Below, one piece after another: positions 1 through 13,424 of a stretch of 64,000 nucleotides of DNA. Source of the stretch: Epiperipatus broadwayi (lineage: Eukaryota; Onychophora; Udeonychophora; Euonychophora; Peripatidae); the NCBI GenBank assembly GCA_028023455.1, contig JAQFVV010012506.1, positions 3,528,714 to 3,592,713 of the forward strand, in the 5' to 3' direction. Numbering within the stretch: the first letter of the stretch is position 1; every line of letters begins with the position of its first letter. The translations under genes and the position numbers were made by a program. The notes under the pieces were generated by a model. That model saw nothing but the letters and a program-made list of their open reading frames with translations, was not told the origin of the DNA and did not search any database.

Positions 1-2500
1 AGTGCTAATGAGCTCCTGCCACTTCCAGTTGTATGCTGTGATGACCTCATACTCAGGTCACAATTCAGAAGAAGGCATGAACTGTTAATATTATATAATA
101 AAAAAAATGGGCATAGAGCTGAATTTCTACTGAAAATCCTTTATACTAAAGTAAAAAAAGCAGTTTTCATGTGATTGCTTCAGCAGAAAACAAACTCAAG
201 ATGAAGACAATCCCTACTTCACCCAGCGAGATAATTATGGGGTAGAAGCCTGTTTCAGTGCACCCATCCAGCTCCATCCAAACCATTAAAATGTAGCCAC
301 CCATGTCCAGCCAATGATGATGATGAATATCACCAGACCAACATAGTGTAAAGAAGGAAGTCCTTACTGCCCTGTCAACCAGATATTTATAGCATATTCA
401 GAGACCCCAAGTCCAGAAGAAGTTTCAAGACACGGGAGGGTAAAATGTATTTTAATCACTTAGTCTTGTTTTTTTTAATATTATTTATGTCTCTTTTATG
501 CAAATATAACTTGTTCAATATGAATTTTATTATGCTAGGTAATTTATATTTCTCTAATGCATGAATGTTAAATCATTTATCCCCACATGCAGGATTCTCT
601 CAAGTTAGTCATTCTTCCACATTTAGTTTTAAAATGTATGTAAACTATAAGACGAGTATGTGCATCTTAAATCATATTGTATTCATGTTCAACTCATTCA
701 AATGCATATAAATTAAGTAAAGATAAGATGCATAAAATAATAGCTTTACTTTGTTTCTTCATGTGTTTGAGTATATGTCAATGCACGATTTTAAAATAAT
801 ATTAAATTGTGGAATGAATATAGGAATGAGCATACATGTATGACTGAATATTTAATGATATAATATAATTTATGATAATGCCTAATATATACATGTGAGT
901 ATAGAATTCAGACCACTTCATCCAAACATTTTAATGAATTAAGGGAAGAACAGATTAAATACTATATTATTTTTCTTTTATTTATGGAATTGGTGGTGGG
1001 TTTATGGGGTTTAATAAATATTAATTGATGTGTGTTAATAAATATTTTACAACTTATTTCATTGCGTGTTAACATTTATTTATTTTCTTTAATATAACAA
1101 AGTGTATATTTCCAAGAGCGGCTTTAATTTTTTTTTATAACTTGAGATAAAAAAAGACAGCATAGCATAATGGAATATGACTCTATCTGGCATTAGAGAG
1201 TTGATATCATGTCAATATTTTTCATTTAATTGATTTGTGCTGTAAATTGGTTTAGTAGTTGTACATCCTTTCAGGTGGGGATTTTCTCTTTCTGGGAGCA
1301 TCATGTAAAGACATGAATTAATCATGGTCTTTTATATATATATGTTAATATGAAGATTTTCATGGGTTGCATATATAAAAGACATATTTTTTGGGTTCAT
1401 CCATGTTAAAAAATTTAAATATTGATATATGTCAAAGCATTGAACAGGAAGTGAACCCAGGCCAACTTCTTGGAAGGTTGTTATGCTAACTGCTAGACCA
1501 CCAATGCTTGACTAATCACAGTTTTTTCAAAGATATGGAGCGACTAACCTCTTGACGTCCGCCAGCATGGTAATGAAATAATCAACCATGGTTCAATATC
1601 TTGCTTAATTAATAATGTGTTAATATAAATTAAATTATAGAATTCATATTTCTATCATAATTGTTATTCAGACCTTGCCCTGTGGTGTTACAATCACTTC
1701 ATGCATGATATGGATGCTAAAAGTCTTGAAAGTATAGAACAGGGTAGAAGGTTTGCCCGGTACATTATTAAGTAAGTAAATTTTCTATTTGTATATTGAT
1801 GACTAAACAATAAGAAAATTTAATTTTTTATTTTTGAAAGAAGTTTATATGTCTCTTAGAGTTAATTATGTTCTTGTAAAAATATTAGTCATCATCATCA
1901 CTGGTGAATTTGAATCATAAAACAGTTTAAATGTGTGACAATATTTTAGTAAATAATTATAGATTGATAAAAGACAAGAGTGTTGTGAGTTAGAGATAAA
2001 GCTGTGGCTGGAAGTATCAGTGCCATCATTATTATCATCATCATTTTATTAATTAATAAATAATCTAAATAAATATATTAAATGGCCATATACAAATAAT
2101 AGTTCTCACTTTATTTGTTTCTTATTTGTGAATCAGAATAAGGAATATGACTACGATCTATAATCTCTAAAAATGAGCTAGTAAAACTTATGATGTTACA
2201 TGATTACATACAATCTATAAAGAATTATATTGAGTGATTAATTATGATTTATATGGGAATTTGTATAATAATTTATTTGCACAATTAGAGAATAATGAGG
2301 ATGTTTTACCATTAACACAAGTGCAAACGATATGTGTATATTGTTATGAAATGTAAAATCCTACATACTATTATAAATAATGTACCAACTGAGGTTCAAA
2401 CCAGATACAATTAAAGTAGGTATTCAATGTGATGTTATCTAGGTTCAGATATATAAGAAAGAAGGAAATAGAGAGTAAAACGGTTACTTTTTTTTAAAAT
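1..2500. other. AT-rich intergenic or intronic DNA
   Basis: I see no gene here. The sequence is AT-rich with short ATG/ATC-type microsatellite runs near 318-336 and 2025-2045. The stretch 180-430 is less AT-rich than its surroundings and ends in an (atg)n-like run, which resembles the tail of an old LINE or SINE copy, but I cannot assign it to a family. Confidence 0.5.
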
Positions 2501-2539
2501 ATATTTTATTTACTAACAATAGTTACATTTACTGAGTTA

Positions 2540-3855
2540 CATATCATGAAGGAAATATTACAGGGGGTTATACTTGAAGCAATCTTACATATCTGGAGCA
2601 TCAGAAGTATCCTCTTGATTTCTACTTTGTGTTAGTTTAACCCTGCTCCAAGTTTCTCTGTATAGCCAGTCAGATTCCAGCATTTTGTCTCTGATACTTA
2701 TTTTCTTTATTATTGATTTAAAAGTCTCCCAGTTACTGGCTATGGAATTGGTGAGTGCCTTCTTACACCTGGATAACCAACGTGTAAAAGAGAGGAAGAT
2801 TGCTAGCCTGATGTATGAATAGATTCCTTTTTGTATTGCACTTTGTACATCAAACAGGTTTTTGGCTTGATTTATAATTTCATTATTGATGGTTAATTTT
2901 ATTGAGTTGAGTGTCAGGCAGTTATGGAAGATGTGATGGAGGTTGATTCCTCCTTTCTGGAGCATAACTGGCAGAAGGGGGTTTATTTTGGTAAAGCCCC
3001 TTTTATAGACTAGCAACTGACTGGTGGGTAACACATCAAGGCTTAGCTTTATTATGAAATCAATAAACTTTGGTTCTGTGAATCAATTTTTTGCTTTTCT
3101 AATTACAGTTCTATTGTTTAATCCAATTGTGCTTGGGAGGGCAGTTGGAATGTTAATTCTTCATTTGTACACTTCCCAGTATGACCTTTTGGTTTCATAT
3201 ACAGCTTGATTGAAGTTTGTACAGTTGTTGACATGTGTCCAAATTTCATTTATCCATTTGCTACTGTTTGGCAGTGGAATGTCTGTGGGCAGAACATTTA
3301 ATGAGGTGTTTGGAAGGGCTACTTTTAGTGATAAAGCATGAAGCACTGCTATAGATTTCTGCAGGTACATCATAAAGACAGAGTGCAGACTGAGACCATT
3401 TAGATCCTTGGGCATGAAGGCCTTATTTATGCTGATGGTGACTACTCTGCCCTTCCAATACAGTTTTGAGCGTAGTGTATTAATTGACTTTTGAAAGTCT
3501 TGGTAGGTTTAATGATTGGAAGGTAATAGTTCAGTCTGGAGAACACTAGCATATTTAATAAGGTAGTTTTACCAAGGGACAATGAGATTGCTGAGAGCAA
3601 GTTGACTATTTTCTTGTTTTTTTTTCTAGTATTGAATTTTGTATTTCTTTGGTCATGGCATGCTTGGATTTGGCCATAGGAAAAACAAGGAAATTTTGTG
3701 TTTTGGCTGTAAATATTGATGAAAAGGTACTCCCAGATCTAATTTTCCAGATTGATGATTTGTTGATGTTAATCTGCAGGTTTAAATTTTTTTCATGTCT
3801 GTTGAAAATTTTGAACTATGATTGCATGTCTGTTGAAAATTTTGAACTATGATTG
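2540..3855 (-). mobile_element. Decayed LINE (L1/Tx1-like) 3' part of ORF2
   Basis: The minus strand encodes broken pieces in the order expected for the end of a LINE ORF2. Near 3700-3780 there is a segment resembling the post-catalytic RT region (around 'LQININKSSIWKI'). At 3480-3600 a GKTTLLNMLVFSRLNYY segment matches the conserved 'K..L.N...LS.L.Y' block. At 3380-3445 a WKGR...PKDLNGLSL segment matches the usual 'WKGK...P...GGLGL' block. Near 2930 there is HHIFHNC, the H-x4-C half of the C-terminal zinc-binding motif. Two open pieces remain (84 aa at 3161-3415 and 149 aa at 2585-3034), separated by stops and frameshifts. The catalytic RT motifs lie upstream and are missing, so the copy is 5' truncated, as is usual for LINEs. 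The clade is inferred from the block pattern only. Confidence 0.6.
3794..3855. repeat. 31-bp exact tandem duplication
   Basis: A 31-bp unit beginning catgtctgttgaaaattttg occurs twice head to tail (3794-3824 and 3825-3855) without a mismatch. It lies inside the LINE remnant and looks like a recent local slippage or repair duplication. Confidence 0.85.
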
Positions 3856-4556
3856 AAGATACATACTATCTGCTAGGAAAATTGTTAGTTATAGAATGGT
3901 TTGTCCAATTGGGATATAAAAATGCTTACGAGGTTATTGGTAGTTGACCTAAAACAATTGATCCATTGCAAATGACTGTCCCAATGAGGAGTGTTATGGA
4001 AATAGATTTTTTCTAATTTATTCTTTCAGTTACAAAATATATAGATTATTTCCTTTTCCATTACAATATATATATATAAAAGAAAAAATCAGTAAGTGGA
4101 TTCAACCAAATGCAGACATTAACAGAGAATTTTATCAACATAAACAAATGTAAGAATGCTTGTTCATATTCAGAGATGAATAAATATATACAGTGAAGCC
4201 ATGAACTATGCTGTATTCAACTACATGACTTAAATTATATGCTATCCAAAAAATGCACATAGCTTTATTGTTTGTTCAGGAGTTCATAAGAAATTTAAGT
4301 GCCTGATCTGCAAGTGCCAGAATTGTTCTTGGAATTTTCTGATCTCAAGTTAGATGCTCTACTAACTGCACAAACCACACAGAATGCTATTCAAAGAAAA
4401 GTTTAAATAAACAAAAAAAAAAATTGCAAATTTTATAATATTCAAGCAGCCATTTTTCTTCCCAGAATGCTATATACTATCCTATTTTTTTTAAAAAAGT
4501 AAAATTTGTAAATAAATTTTACAATATACCAATGTGCCATACATGATTATATAAAT
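3856..4556. other. AT-rich DNA, nothing recognised
   Basis: No coding or repeat signature beyond poly-A/T runs and a short (TA)n at about 4065-4078. Confidence 0.5.
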
Positions 4557-5938
4557 TGTATCATTTATTTATATATCAATATTGGCTTTTGGTAAAAGCT
4601 AAAAAAAAGAGTAAACTTAGATTTTTTTTTTTGTTAGTATAATTTATTTTTTTAAAAACGTACAGTGAAAGTTAAAATTGTCTTTAATATTTTTTTTTAC
4701 GTAATTAAAAATAAAAGTAAAAATTGGAGAGAACAAAAGACACACAAATCACTAATCTAGATAAGCTAAAATAAAAATATTTTAGCTAATTAAAGATGGC
4801 CGAAAGACTTGATAAAAAAGAGAACTTTATAATGTAAATTTTATAAGGAATTACAAGATTATCAATGTATATTTTGACAAACAAAAGATATGCGCAGAAG
4901 TCTGAAAACTGGACCTCAAGTATAAAAAGATAGATGCCAGTTTGATCAGGGTCTTGTTTCATCTGATTCTCTATAGTTAGTCCTGGATAATGAATATATC
5001 TAGGATCGCCCTACATGGAAATAATTCTGCATGTCGGAGTGAACCGGAACTTCTGTGGACATCGTGCCTGAAGATGGACACCAGAAAGGCCTTTGTGACT
5101 GACTAGGAGAATAGACCACAAGATCAACTTATAACCAATGGCCGAGCTCATTCTAACCCAAAAAACTATGCATAGTAATATTCAACATTCTCACTAAACT
5201 TACCGGTAAGACATGACTCTTTGTTATTCCTGATTGTGACTAAATTGTTGACAAACCATTTTGCAAACAATTCGTAAAAATATACGTATAATAGGACCCC
5301 AATAGAGACTTTAATTTTTCTGTTCAAGAGACTTTTATTTATCCAAGAACTTTTTTAATTGTGAAACTGTTATTTTTTATTAATGTATTCATGTTTGGAT
5401 TAACGTGCGAGTGTTCTCTCCAGTTTATTTAATTAACAATTTAACTTAAACATATTTTTAGTTTGTTAGAATAAAAGAGATTTTACTTTTATCAACCTTT
5501 TTCATTGTGTATTATTAATAATAGTTATTAATTATTATTAAATTTATTAATATTAGTTTAGTGATGTTTAAAAATATAATTCACCTTTGCCAATATGTTT
5601 AATAAGTTCCAATAATAATAATATTCAGGGAATAATTTTAATTCATGGTAAAAATATAATACCGCTTATTTTACAAAAAACATTTTTCTTTTTAATTTAC
5701 GAGTTATGATTTATTTGATGCAGAATCGGTGAGTCTAATCGACTCTGGTGCCCTCATTTATAAATTAAAAACTGATTCAGCTCACAATTGTAATCGTAAC
5801 AATTCTAGGCCGAGTTGATCAGGAAATATAGTTATGTTTTTTTTTAGAAATAGAAATACAACTTTCTTGTTGGCATAACTTGATCAACTCGCACAGTTTA
5901 TATGCATATAGAGGCCTAGCAAGATGAAAAACGTTACA
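4557..5938 (+). mobile_element. Old solo LTR, family LTR-1 (copy a)
   Basis: This 1382-bp unit matches the unit at 32170-33600 along its length. Shared landmarks are the segment after 'tattggc(a/t)tttggtaaaagct', a TATA box (tataaaaag at 4921), the splice-donor-like 'taccggtaag' (5201-5210), the paired motifs ctaggccgagttgatca and ttgatcaactc near the 3' end, and the final 'aacgttaca'. The start TGTATC is a decayed TGTAAC. The flanks are aaat on the left and atat on the right, a possible 4-bp target duplication with one mismatch. TG...CA ends, an internal promoter and a 1.4-kb size fit a solo LTR of a Ty3/Gypsy-type element. It is older than copy b, judging by substitutions and a damaged start. 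Confidence 0.65.
4921..4930 (+). promoter_or_regulatory. TATA box of LTR-1 copy a
   Basis: The sequence tataaaaaga sits at the same relative place as tataaaaagg in copy b. About 275 nt downstream comes a consensus-like splice donor. It is inferred to be the core RNA polymerase II promoter of the LTR. Confidence 0.45.
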
Positions 5939-6009
5939 ATATATTAATAAAATTTCTTCAGTTTATGTTTAAAATATTTTATTTTTCCCTTTATTATTCT
6001 TTTCAAATT

Positions 6010-6620
6010 TGATGTACAGTATTTTGTGTATTGAAGATCATTTATCTTTTTCATATCTATGGAGTCATGTATATTGGATTATGAAATGGAGTGGATGGAT
6101 GTAAGGAGCTTGAAAGTCTAAGTTCAAATCCCTTCTAATTACATTAAGTTCAGTATAGACAATATATTTGTATTTAAATATTACATATTCAACTTGTATT
6201 CTGTCCATTCCTTTTCTATGTATTTAAATAGGCATGTAAAGATCTTTTATGCAAGGGATCAGAGTGATGTAAAGTCAACATAAATATGACAACAAGATTG
6301 GCATCAACAAAGGCTTTGAGTGTTCCATCATCAGATTTTCAATGACATAGATGGCTGAAAAGTTAGAGGATGGAAGAGATTGAAACCTGTCCATTAAAGT
6401 TTGAAGATTTGCTATCTTAATATAAACTGAGCATTGATTATATATGATGTTTGGGATATAATGATCTGGATCAACTGATGAGTGCTGGTGTAGCATGAAA
6501 TATGGGTATTGGAGATCATGTATCTTTTATATGTATGTGGACATGTGTATTGGTTGCATAAGATGGAGTGGATAACTGTAGGGAGCTTGAAAGTCTGAGT
6601 TCAAATCCCTTCTAAGTAAT
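6010..6620 (+). repeat. SINE-like repeat with two tRNA-related modules
   Basis: A body at about 6290-6500 matches about 18530-18760 and partly about 43990-44190. Shared segments include 'attttcaatga', 'cctgtccattaaagt', 'gctatcttaatataa' and 'atgagtg(c/t)tgg'. It is preceded (6025-6130) and followed (6505-6620) by two related modules that each end in 'agcttgaaagtct(a/g)agttcaaatccctt'. That end looks like a tRNA anticodon arm with loop CTTGAAA plus a T-arm with a degenerate B box (agttcaaatcc). The upstream 'gatggagtggataactg' could be a D-arm and A box. A tRNA-Ser(UGA)-like origin is an inference. The modules are too diverged to be a functional tRNA. Confidence 0.5.
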
Positions 6621-8674
6621 TTGTGTAATAAAATATTTTCTGAGTGTAATGCTAAAAGTTTTTTGAAACTTTAAAATATATTAAAAGTTAATACTGACTT
6701 AAAAAGTGTCAAAACAATTAGATCTTAAATTCTTGATAATAAGATCACTGATTATATTTCTGTTAGAGAAAAAAGTTATTGAAAAAAAAAAAAAATTCCA
6801 GAGTAGAATTAATAGCAAACAAACTCAGACATTTCTTTATTTTATTTCAAAGATAAAAATATTGTAGTTAGTTTTTTCCCCTTATTTTTATTGCATCAGT
6901 AAATGCATGACTGAACGTACAGTCAACAAAATATATGTAAATGTATCTTCTCAATTTATTATTAATAATTATATTATTATTATTTTTAAAATTTTGTTTA
7001 TACAATAATTTTAATTTATATGTGCATATTATCCATATAAAAAAGCATCTGTGTTATATATGTGCGTGTGTGTGTGCATGTTAAAAATTACTGCACACTT
7101 GCAGTTTGATAAACAATATGTATTGTGTTCTAATGAACATTTATCAACAAAACATAAACTACTACATACTATATATCTTTGTATGTGAGAATGGCTAGGA
7201 ACAAAATATAGTGTAGTTTGTGGCTCTATTGTATATTCAAAGATAATAATTTAAAAATAAATAACATCAAAAATAATAGTATGTGATAATAAAATTAAAA
7301 ATAAAGAGTTGTGTAGGTGGTAAAGATTAATAATTTTAAATATTTAAAAAGTTCAATAAATAAAGATAAAGAAAGGATTGATTGGACAACAGAGTTAATA
7401 AATGAAATGTTTAATCTGGAAGACAAGCATTGAAAATTTTACAAATTTTCAAATACCTTCTGAAATGAGGATGGAAAATTATAAATAAAGAATTATAGAA
7501 TTCAAAGAGAAGTGGCTTTAGAAATCTTGCCTGTATAGTTAAAAGATAAAAATGTGCTTTCATAAATATACAATCTCATTGTCAGAACAATTGAGGAGAC
7601 CTCCAATGGCCTAAGAAATTTATGATCTCTAAATACTAATATACAAGACTAAAAACTTTAAAGAAAAGAAAAAAACAGAAAAGAGTGTTTGTATCAGAAA
7701 TAGCACCTTGACTTTGATGAATCAATATCTCATCTTACAAAGGAATTGGAGATACTCTTGTCTGGATACTGCTTAACATATACAAAGATTATGCCACTAT
7801 ACATCACTTGTAAATCCAATCAATAGCCTGAGAATAGATGAATAAAAGATGATATACTATGAAAGCTACTAAAACAATGTTTTTGCCATATTCTTATGTT
7901 ATTAGTGATACTTTAATAAAGACTTGTTATGAATAAAAGAAAAATATAAGAGAATTTAAAAAAGATATTTATACAAATTAAAGAGTAAGATTGAAAAGTT
8001 AATTTAGGAAACAGAACTTATAGCGATTATAGATAGTTTATGTTGCATGCTAATATCACTATTTTGGAAAGAATTTCATTATTTTTTCAAAGCCTATATT
8101 TTTGTGATAATAATGATAAAGGTAAAAACTTGAACTGCAAATTTAATGTTCCCAATGGTAGAACATCTCTCCTCATCAGTATTGAAGCTTAAATTATGTT
8201 ATCATTGTATTTTTTTGTTTTTACTGATATTGATACTTATTTGATCATTGTAGATAAACTTGGGGTATTTTCTTCTATTTGATATCTAAATATCTCTTTA
8301 TTAATCAATAATGGATAATTAGTTAAATCAATTACATTTATTATTAAATAATTATGTGTATCTTACAACAGGTAACAATTTTAAAATTAGTATTAAGATT
8401 TGTACTGCTATTTTTAGTAAAATGATTTTTATGATATAGACCATAATAAATATTTTAGGAAAGCAAAAGATTACTTCACTTTTAATTTTAGGCGTTTTAT
8501 CTTTTTTTTTTTTTGTAGTATTATTTATATCATATCTAAATAAATCATCATTTATTATAAAGATTGCAATATCAAAGGATAGTTAAATATGTGATCATTA
8601 CTATGTGTTTATCTGTACGTGAAGAAAATGGCGGCATCTATAATATATACCTACACACATCCAAGATAATAAAA
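6621..8674. other. AT-rich DNA, nothing recognised
   Basis: This stretch holds only poly-A runs, (TA/TAA)n patches and a short (gt)n at about 7063-7076. No open reading frame of note or domain was seen on either strand. Confidence 0.5.
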
Positions 8675-11466
8675 GTGTAGATCAAACGTTTCCAAACTTT
8701 TTTCGGTCGCAGACTCCTTTACCAAAAACGTTTAAAACTGTCGACCACTAGACATTTACTTTACTTATTTAAATTAATAAAGTGTATAGTTCTTGATATT
8801 AAATATTTCACTAGATCTCAAACTTTTCATTTTAATCACTTGTAATTGATGATTGAAAAAGATAAAAGGACTATGGAATATGGCATACCTTGTGCAACAT
8901 TTAATATCAAAAACTGCACTAATGAAAATTAAACCAAAAAATACGGGCAAAGTTTGAAATCACTTTACTAAACATAAACAATAAAGTAAAAAAAATCAAC
9001 ATATTTAGACAGAATTAAACATCAACACCTGGTATATCTGTCACCAATAATTTATCTATGTCTGGTTATAAATTAGTGAGTTGCATTCTCAAATCTCCAT
9101 GTTCAGTGATATGCAATCGATGTTTGTTCTGAAACAGGTTTAAAACTATATTGAAGCCTCTCTCTACCAGATATGATGATAGAAATACCAGAAAATACTT
9201 TTGTACAACAGTCCATAGAGCCAAGTGTAGAAGTGAAATATCTTGTTGCAAACAAAACTTTGATAACCCTATTTAAATTGTACCTTAAGATCCTCATTTG
9301 TGCTGATGGTTATCAGCTCATCTTGCAAAATTACATTTGGTTCTGCACTAATAGTGTAAGGATTTATTATCCAGTCTGATATTTTCAATGATAGAATATC
9401 TTTAAACCTAGTTTTGAAATCTAAGTGAAGAACTTTCAAGTGGTTGATGTACAGCAAGATGGTTTTTTTTTTTTTTTGGATTGTGCCTAACTTAAATAAA
9501 TTGGAGAACTGAAAAAGCTCAGATCTTGCAATATTCTTCTTAAAAAACATTAATCTGGCAACAAAAGCCGATATGACCAATTTTGCTTTGATGAGATTCA
9601 AATTGTTTCCTTGCAATTGTAAATTAACATCATTAAATTTGCCAAATAAGTTGGTTAAATAAGCAATATCTTTTTTTATTCTTGAATAAAAAAATTTTCA
9701 AACTGGAATTATCGTCTTCCAAAAACTCTAAAATAAATTGAAAAAGTGCAAAAATCTCACCAAACATAAACTTTTTGAAAAACAGCAAACTTCAATATGG
9801 AGAACCAATTAATAGAAATCTTTGTCATTTTCCTCACATAATTGAGCAAATAGTCTAGTGTTCAAAGTATTATTTCGAATTTTGTTCACAGTTATTATAA
9901 TCAACTGAAGCATTTGATGCAATTTATTGCTAAGGTTCTTGGTTACTAAATGTTGCCTATGGATTACACAGTAAACTGTAAGCCCTTCAGGTATGTGTTG
10001 TTTCAGGTAACTTATAAAATTGCAATAATAATTAACTATAGCTGGTGATCTATCTGTCACAACATATATTATATTTGTCAATGAAATTATTTTTTCCCTG
10101 AAAAATAGTTCCATTAAATTAAAAATCAATTTGTCTCTGGTGTCAGTTTCTAAAGTTCCAGAAAAAAGCAGCTCTTCATGCACTTCTTGATCTTGAATAA
10201 AGCAAACGTATGCCAGCAACAAAGATTCATTACCAGGTAATATTAACTCATTCAATTGGAGGGATAAAACAATTTTTTTGCAAATGATTATACAAACAGT
10301 TTTCCATATCATGACTCATTTTGTTGATATGTCTTTGAACTGTGTTATTTCTCAAAGGAATTCTTTTTATAACATCTTGTGAAGATTTGTGGAATACAGT
10401 GTTCAATACCTCCATGATGACCAGCAGACTCAGTTTCTCCCCTATCGTGTGCAGCTTGCCAGACTTCACAATGAGTACTGTATGATGCCCTTAATCTATC
10501 ATCATTTTGCTTCGATAATGAAACAAACATATTATCTATAATAATTCTCTTCAGAATTTTATTTTTAAGTGATTGGAAGTATAACAAATCTTTTTCTTCT
10601 TGTTAGGGTGAATTCTGTTCAAGTGATCTGCTAGTTTTGATGATTTCATAGTGTCATTGCTAAAGTCTTTTTCACATAAGAGGCACATTAGTAAATGTTT
10701 GTTTGATAATGATGGGACAAACCCTAGCTTAAAATAGATCAAGCTATAGTGTTTGCATTTCTTTTTTGGTTTAATCATATTATTATTGTAAAAAATAAAC
10801 TTTTATTAACAAACAATCTCAAGAGCCTTTGTGATAAAAAAAAAAAAAACAATAAAGTAAGTACTTACTTACAACAGAAGATTTTTGTTCAAACTCAAAT
10901 AAATAAACTGTTCTCTGATTTTCTTTTTTGTAGTACTACTCCTCAATAAATAATTATATTCAAACTTCAAATCACAAATAAATACATGTCACATCAAATG
11001 AACCAATTTTTTACGAAAGAATGATTGTACAAGACTGATAGATTCTACTAATATTGAATACCATCTGGTATCACTGCGAGCAAGCACGAACATGCAATGT
11101 TTTTTCATGCCCACACTTGCTTTGAGCCATTTGATAAGACAATGCACAGATCTGTTTGTGCTACATGTATTTTCATGCATTTTTATGTATGACTTTTTTA
11201 ATGACACATTTTACCTTTTTGATCACAAGTTTGGTATGTAATGTGTTTTTATTAAAAAAATGTTTTTTTAATTATTTTACTTCTTAATTAGATACCTATT
11301 GATTATCATAGATATTTTGAAGTAACAAACATATAGCAGTAGTAAGGGGTCAATTTTTGCTGTCATTGACCCCCCAAATGTTTTTATTGAAACTATCAAC
11401 CCAGAGAAAATTCAAATCGACCTCAGGGGCTCGATATTGATCACTTTGGGAACTCTTGGTGTAGAT
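8675..11466 (-). mobile_element. hAT transposon (ZBED5/SCAND3-like), with 8-bp target duplication
   Basis: The element spans 8683-11458. It is flanked by a perfect 8-bp direct repeat gtgtagat (8675-8682 and 11459-11466), the target duplication length typical of hAT elements. The terminal inverted repeats are imperfect: CAAACGTTTCCAAAC at the left and, on the other strand, CAAGAGTTCCCAAAG at the right. These resemble the CAnnGnTTCCCAAAC ends of hAT-Charlie/Buster-type elements. Inside is a minus-strand transposase pseudogene (9010-10780). At about 2.8 kb the element is complete in structure but its transposase is broken. Confidence 0.85.
9010..10780 (-). pseudogene. hAT transposase pseudogene, ZBED5/SCAND3-like
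   Basis: Read from high to low coordinates, the fragments follow the order of intronless ZBED5/SCAND3-type transposases. A BED zinc finger with CLLC...HLNRIH comes first (10610-10778). It is followed by the HTIGE...IPLRNNTVQRHI region (10250-10470) and then the RNase H-like core with a VTD motif and the IHRQHL block (9810-10312). A helical insertion region follows (9269-9616), and last is the C-terminal dimerisation region with 'FLSSYLVERGFN...DLRMQLTNL' (9066-9200). Several frameshifts and stops separate the pieces: the finger, the TIGE block, the core and the tail lie in different frames. No intact protein is encoded. The wild-type enzyme would cut and rejoin element ends; this copy cannot do so itself. 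Confidence 0.8.
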
Positions 11467-13380
11467 AATTGCAGTAGCATTTCAGATAAATTAGAATTAT
11501 AAAAAATCAAAATTATGCAATCAGTATTAACTAATATAAAAGTAATAAATATGAAAATTTAATTTCTGGATTACTTCTTATAAAAACAATGTAGAAGTAA
11601 TACAAATTTTTATGAAGATATTGAGTTATCTGGATTCTTAATATCAGCAGCCTTTCATAAGAATGCACTGCTGTTCTTAAGCTAATGTTGTTATCATAAT
11701 AATTGTAGCACATCTAGTAATATGTCTTTGTTCCCCCTAGTTTATTAAACTTACTTTTATTTTTAAAGCTATTAATTCTGATGGATATCCAAAAAAATGA
11801 TTTTGATAATTTGATTTGATTTTTCACTTTTTGCTTTTTTATTGTTTTACATGTCTCTTTCAATTACATTTATTCTCTATTATTGACTATTTATATCAAT
11901 TGTTATTTCTATCATCTTTCTTAACAATTATTGGTTTAGGTAAAAATTTTCTAATTGTAGTGAATGAAGATAAAGATCACGATTATATAAAATAGGGATT
12001 GTGTTTTCCATCTCTCTCTCTTTCTATAATTTATATATGCCTATTATTAGTTCAATGTATTTTAATGTGACTTTTTTTTTTAGATTTTTAGTTTTGTTTG
12101 CTACAACATTTATTGTTTTTTCCCCTACTACTGTTATGGGTTTTTTTTATTACTCTTTGTTTTATTTGTAATATCAATTATTAATTGCCAATATTTTTTA
12201 ATAGGCAATGATCACTTTATTATTTTCGTGCTATATCAGTTTTGTTTTTGAATATAAAATATTACTAATAAGTAAAACAGGGTGAAATTCTTGCATTAAA
12301 ATACACTTTCCACGGAAAGGAAAGAGATTTCAATCTATCAAAATAAATACAGGAAATCATTTTTAAAATGTTAATTAATTTGAAATATATATATATTCAA
12401 AACAAAACAATATTGTTATTGGAAACTCGGTCATCACAACAATTAAAACCTATGATATTTCTTAATTGAGAAAAAAATATCCTTACTTTTAGAGGAAGTT
12501 GAAGGCCTTTTTTTTTTTAATATGTTAAATTTTAAAGGAAGTTGGCGGCTTTTTTTTTTTTTTAAATTTTTCTGAAAACAGGTGGAGTAACAGGATGTGT
12601 ATTATTTGATCAGTAGATGTAATTTATGTTGAGATGGCAGAAAAATATTGAACATTTATTTTTGGAGCATAAAAAGAATCAAGATAGATTGTATGGAGAG
12701 AAGAAAAACGAAAAGTTGAAGAGTGAAAAAATTAGAGGTTTATATTTTTTTTCTTTACATCTTTGTGATATGAATCAGAAATATAAGATGTGAATATGAT
12801 AACTAACTTTTCTTAAATGAGATGGCTTTCATTAAAATGGAATAATAAGAGAAAGGGGGTATATTAATATTAGAGAATAATGGGAAAGAGTAATATAAAT
12901 AAGTAGGTGGGTTTACAATGGTATAAATCGTTCTGTTATTTACTAATGTAATTATACAAATAAATATCTATAGCACAGGTTGATGTTCTAATTATATATA
13001 TAGTTTAATAATAACTATGTATGTAAAATATCTGCAATATAAATTATAAGGCAAAGTTCTTATAATCTTGCACAATTTATATCTCATTACTAGAGTAAAA
13101 ATCCAATGCAAGTGCTAACTAACTTTTTGGATTACATATTGCAACTTAGGCTGCAGAAAGAAGTTTATTGTTAATTGAAAGGAGATCCTTTGATTCCTCT
13201 TGGAAGTCTTAAAGAAACTGAGCAGGACAAATTCCTAATGTCCACTCCATACATTCTTGTTGTTACAACTGTTATTACTATGTGATTATTCATATAATAT
13301 ACGAACATAGATGGGCTGCTCATTAACATGCATTAGCCAACATGATGAGTTTATTGGCTTTTTATCACTGAGCTTAAGAT
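11467..13380. other. AT-rich DNA with a small tandem duplication
   Basis: No gene was seen. An imperfect 43-bp tandem duplication starts at 12493 and 12536 (aggaagtt(g)... followed by a T run). The rest is poly-T-rich sequence. Confidence 0.45.
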
Positions 13381-13424
13381 CAAGAAACACCATGGTCTTT
13401 TTTTCCAGTTGCTTGACAAGACAG

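Noticed and set aside
4557-5938. DNA transposon with TGTAAC terminal inverted repeats instead of an LTR
   Set aside because: The ends could also suit a Ginger-type element, but the TATA box, leader and splice-donor layout and nearby Gypsy pol remnants favour an LTR. The alternative is not fully excluded.
9173-9379. 68-codon plus-strand frame
   Set aside because: It is the antisense shadow of the hAT transposase C-terminal region.
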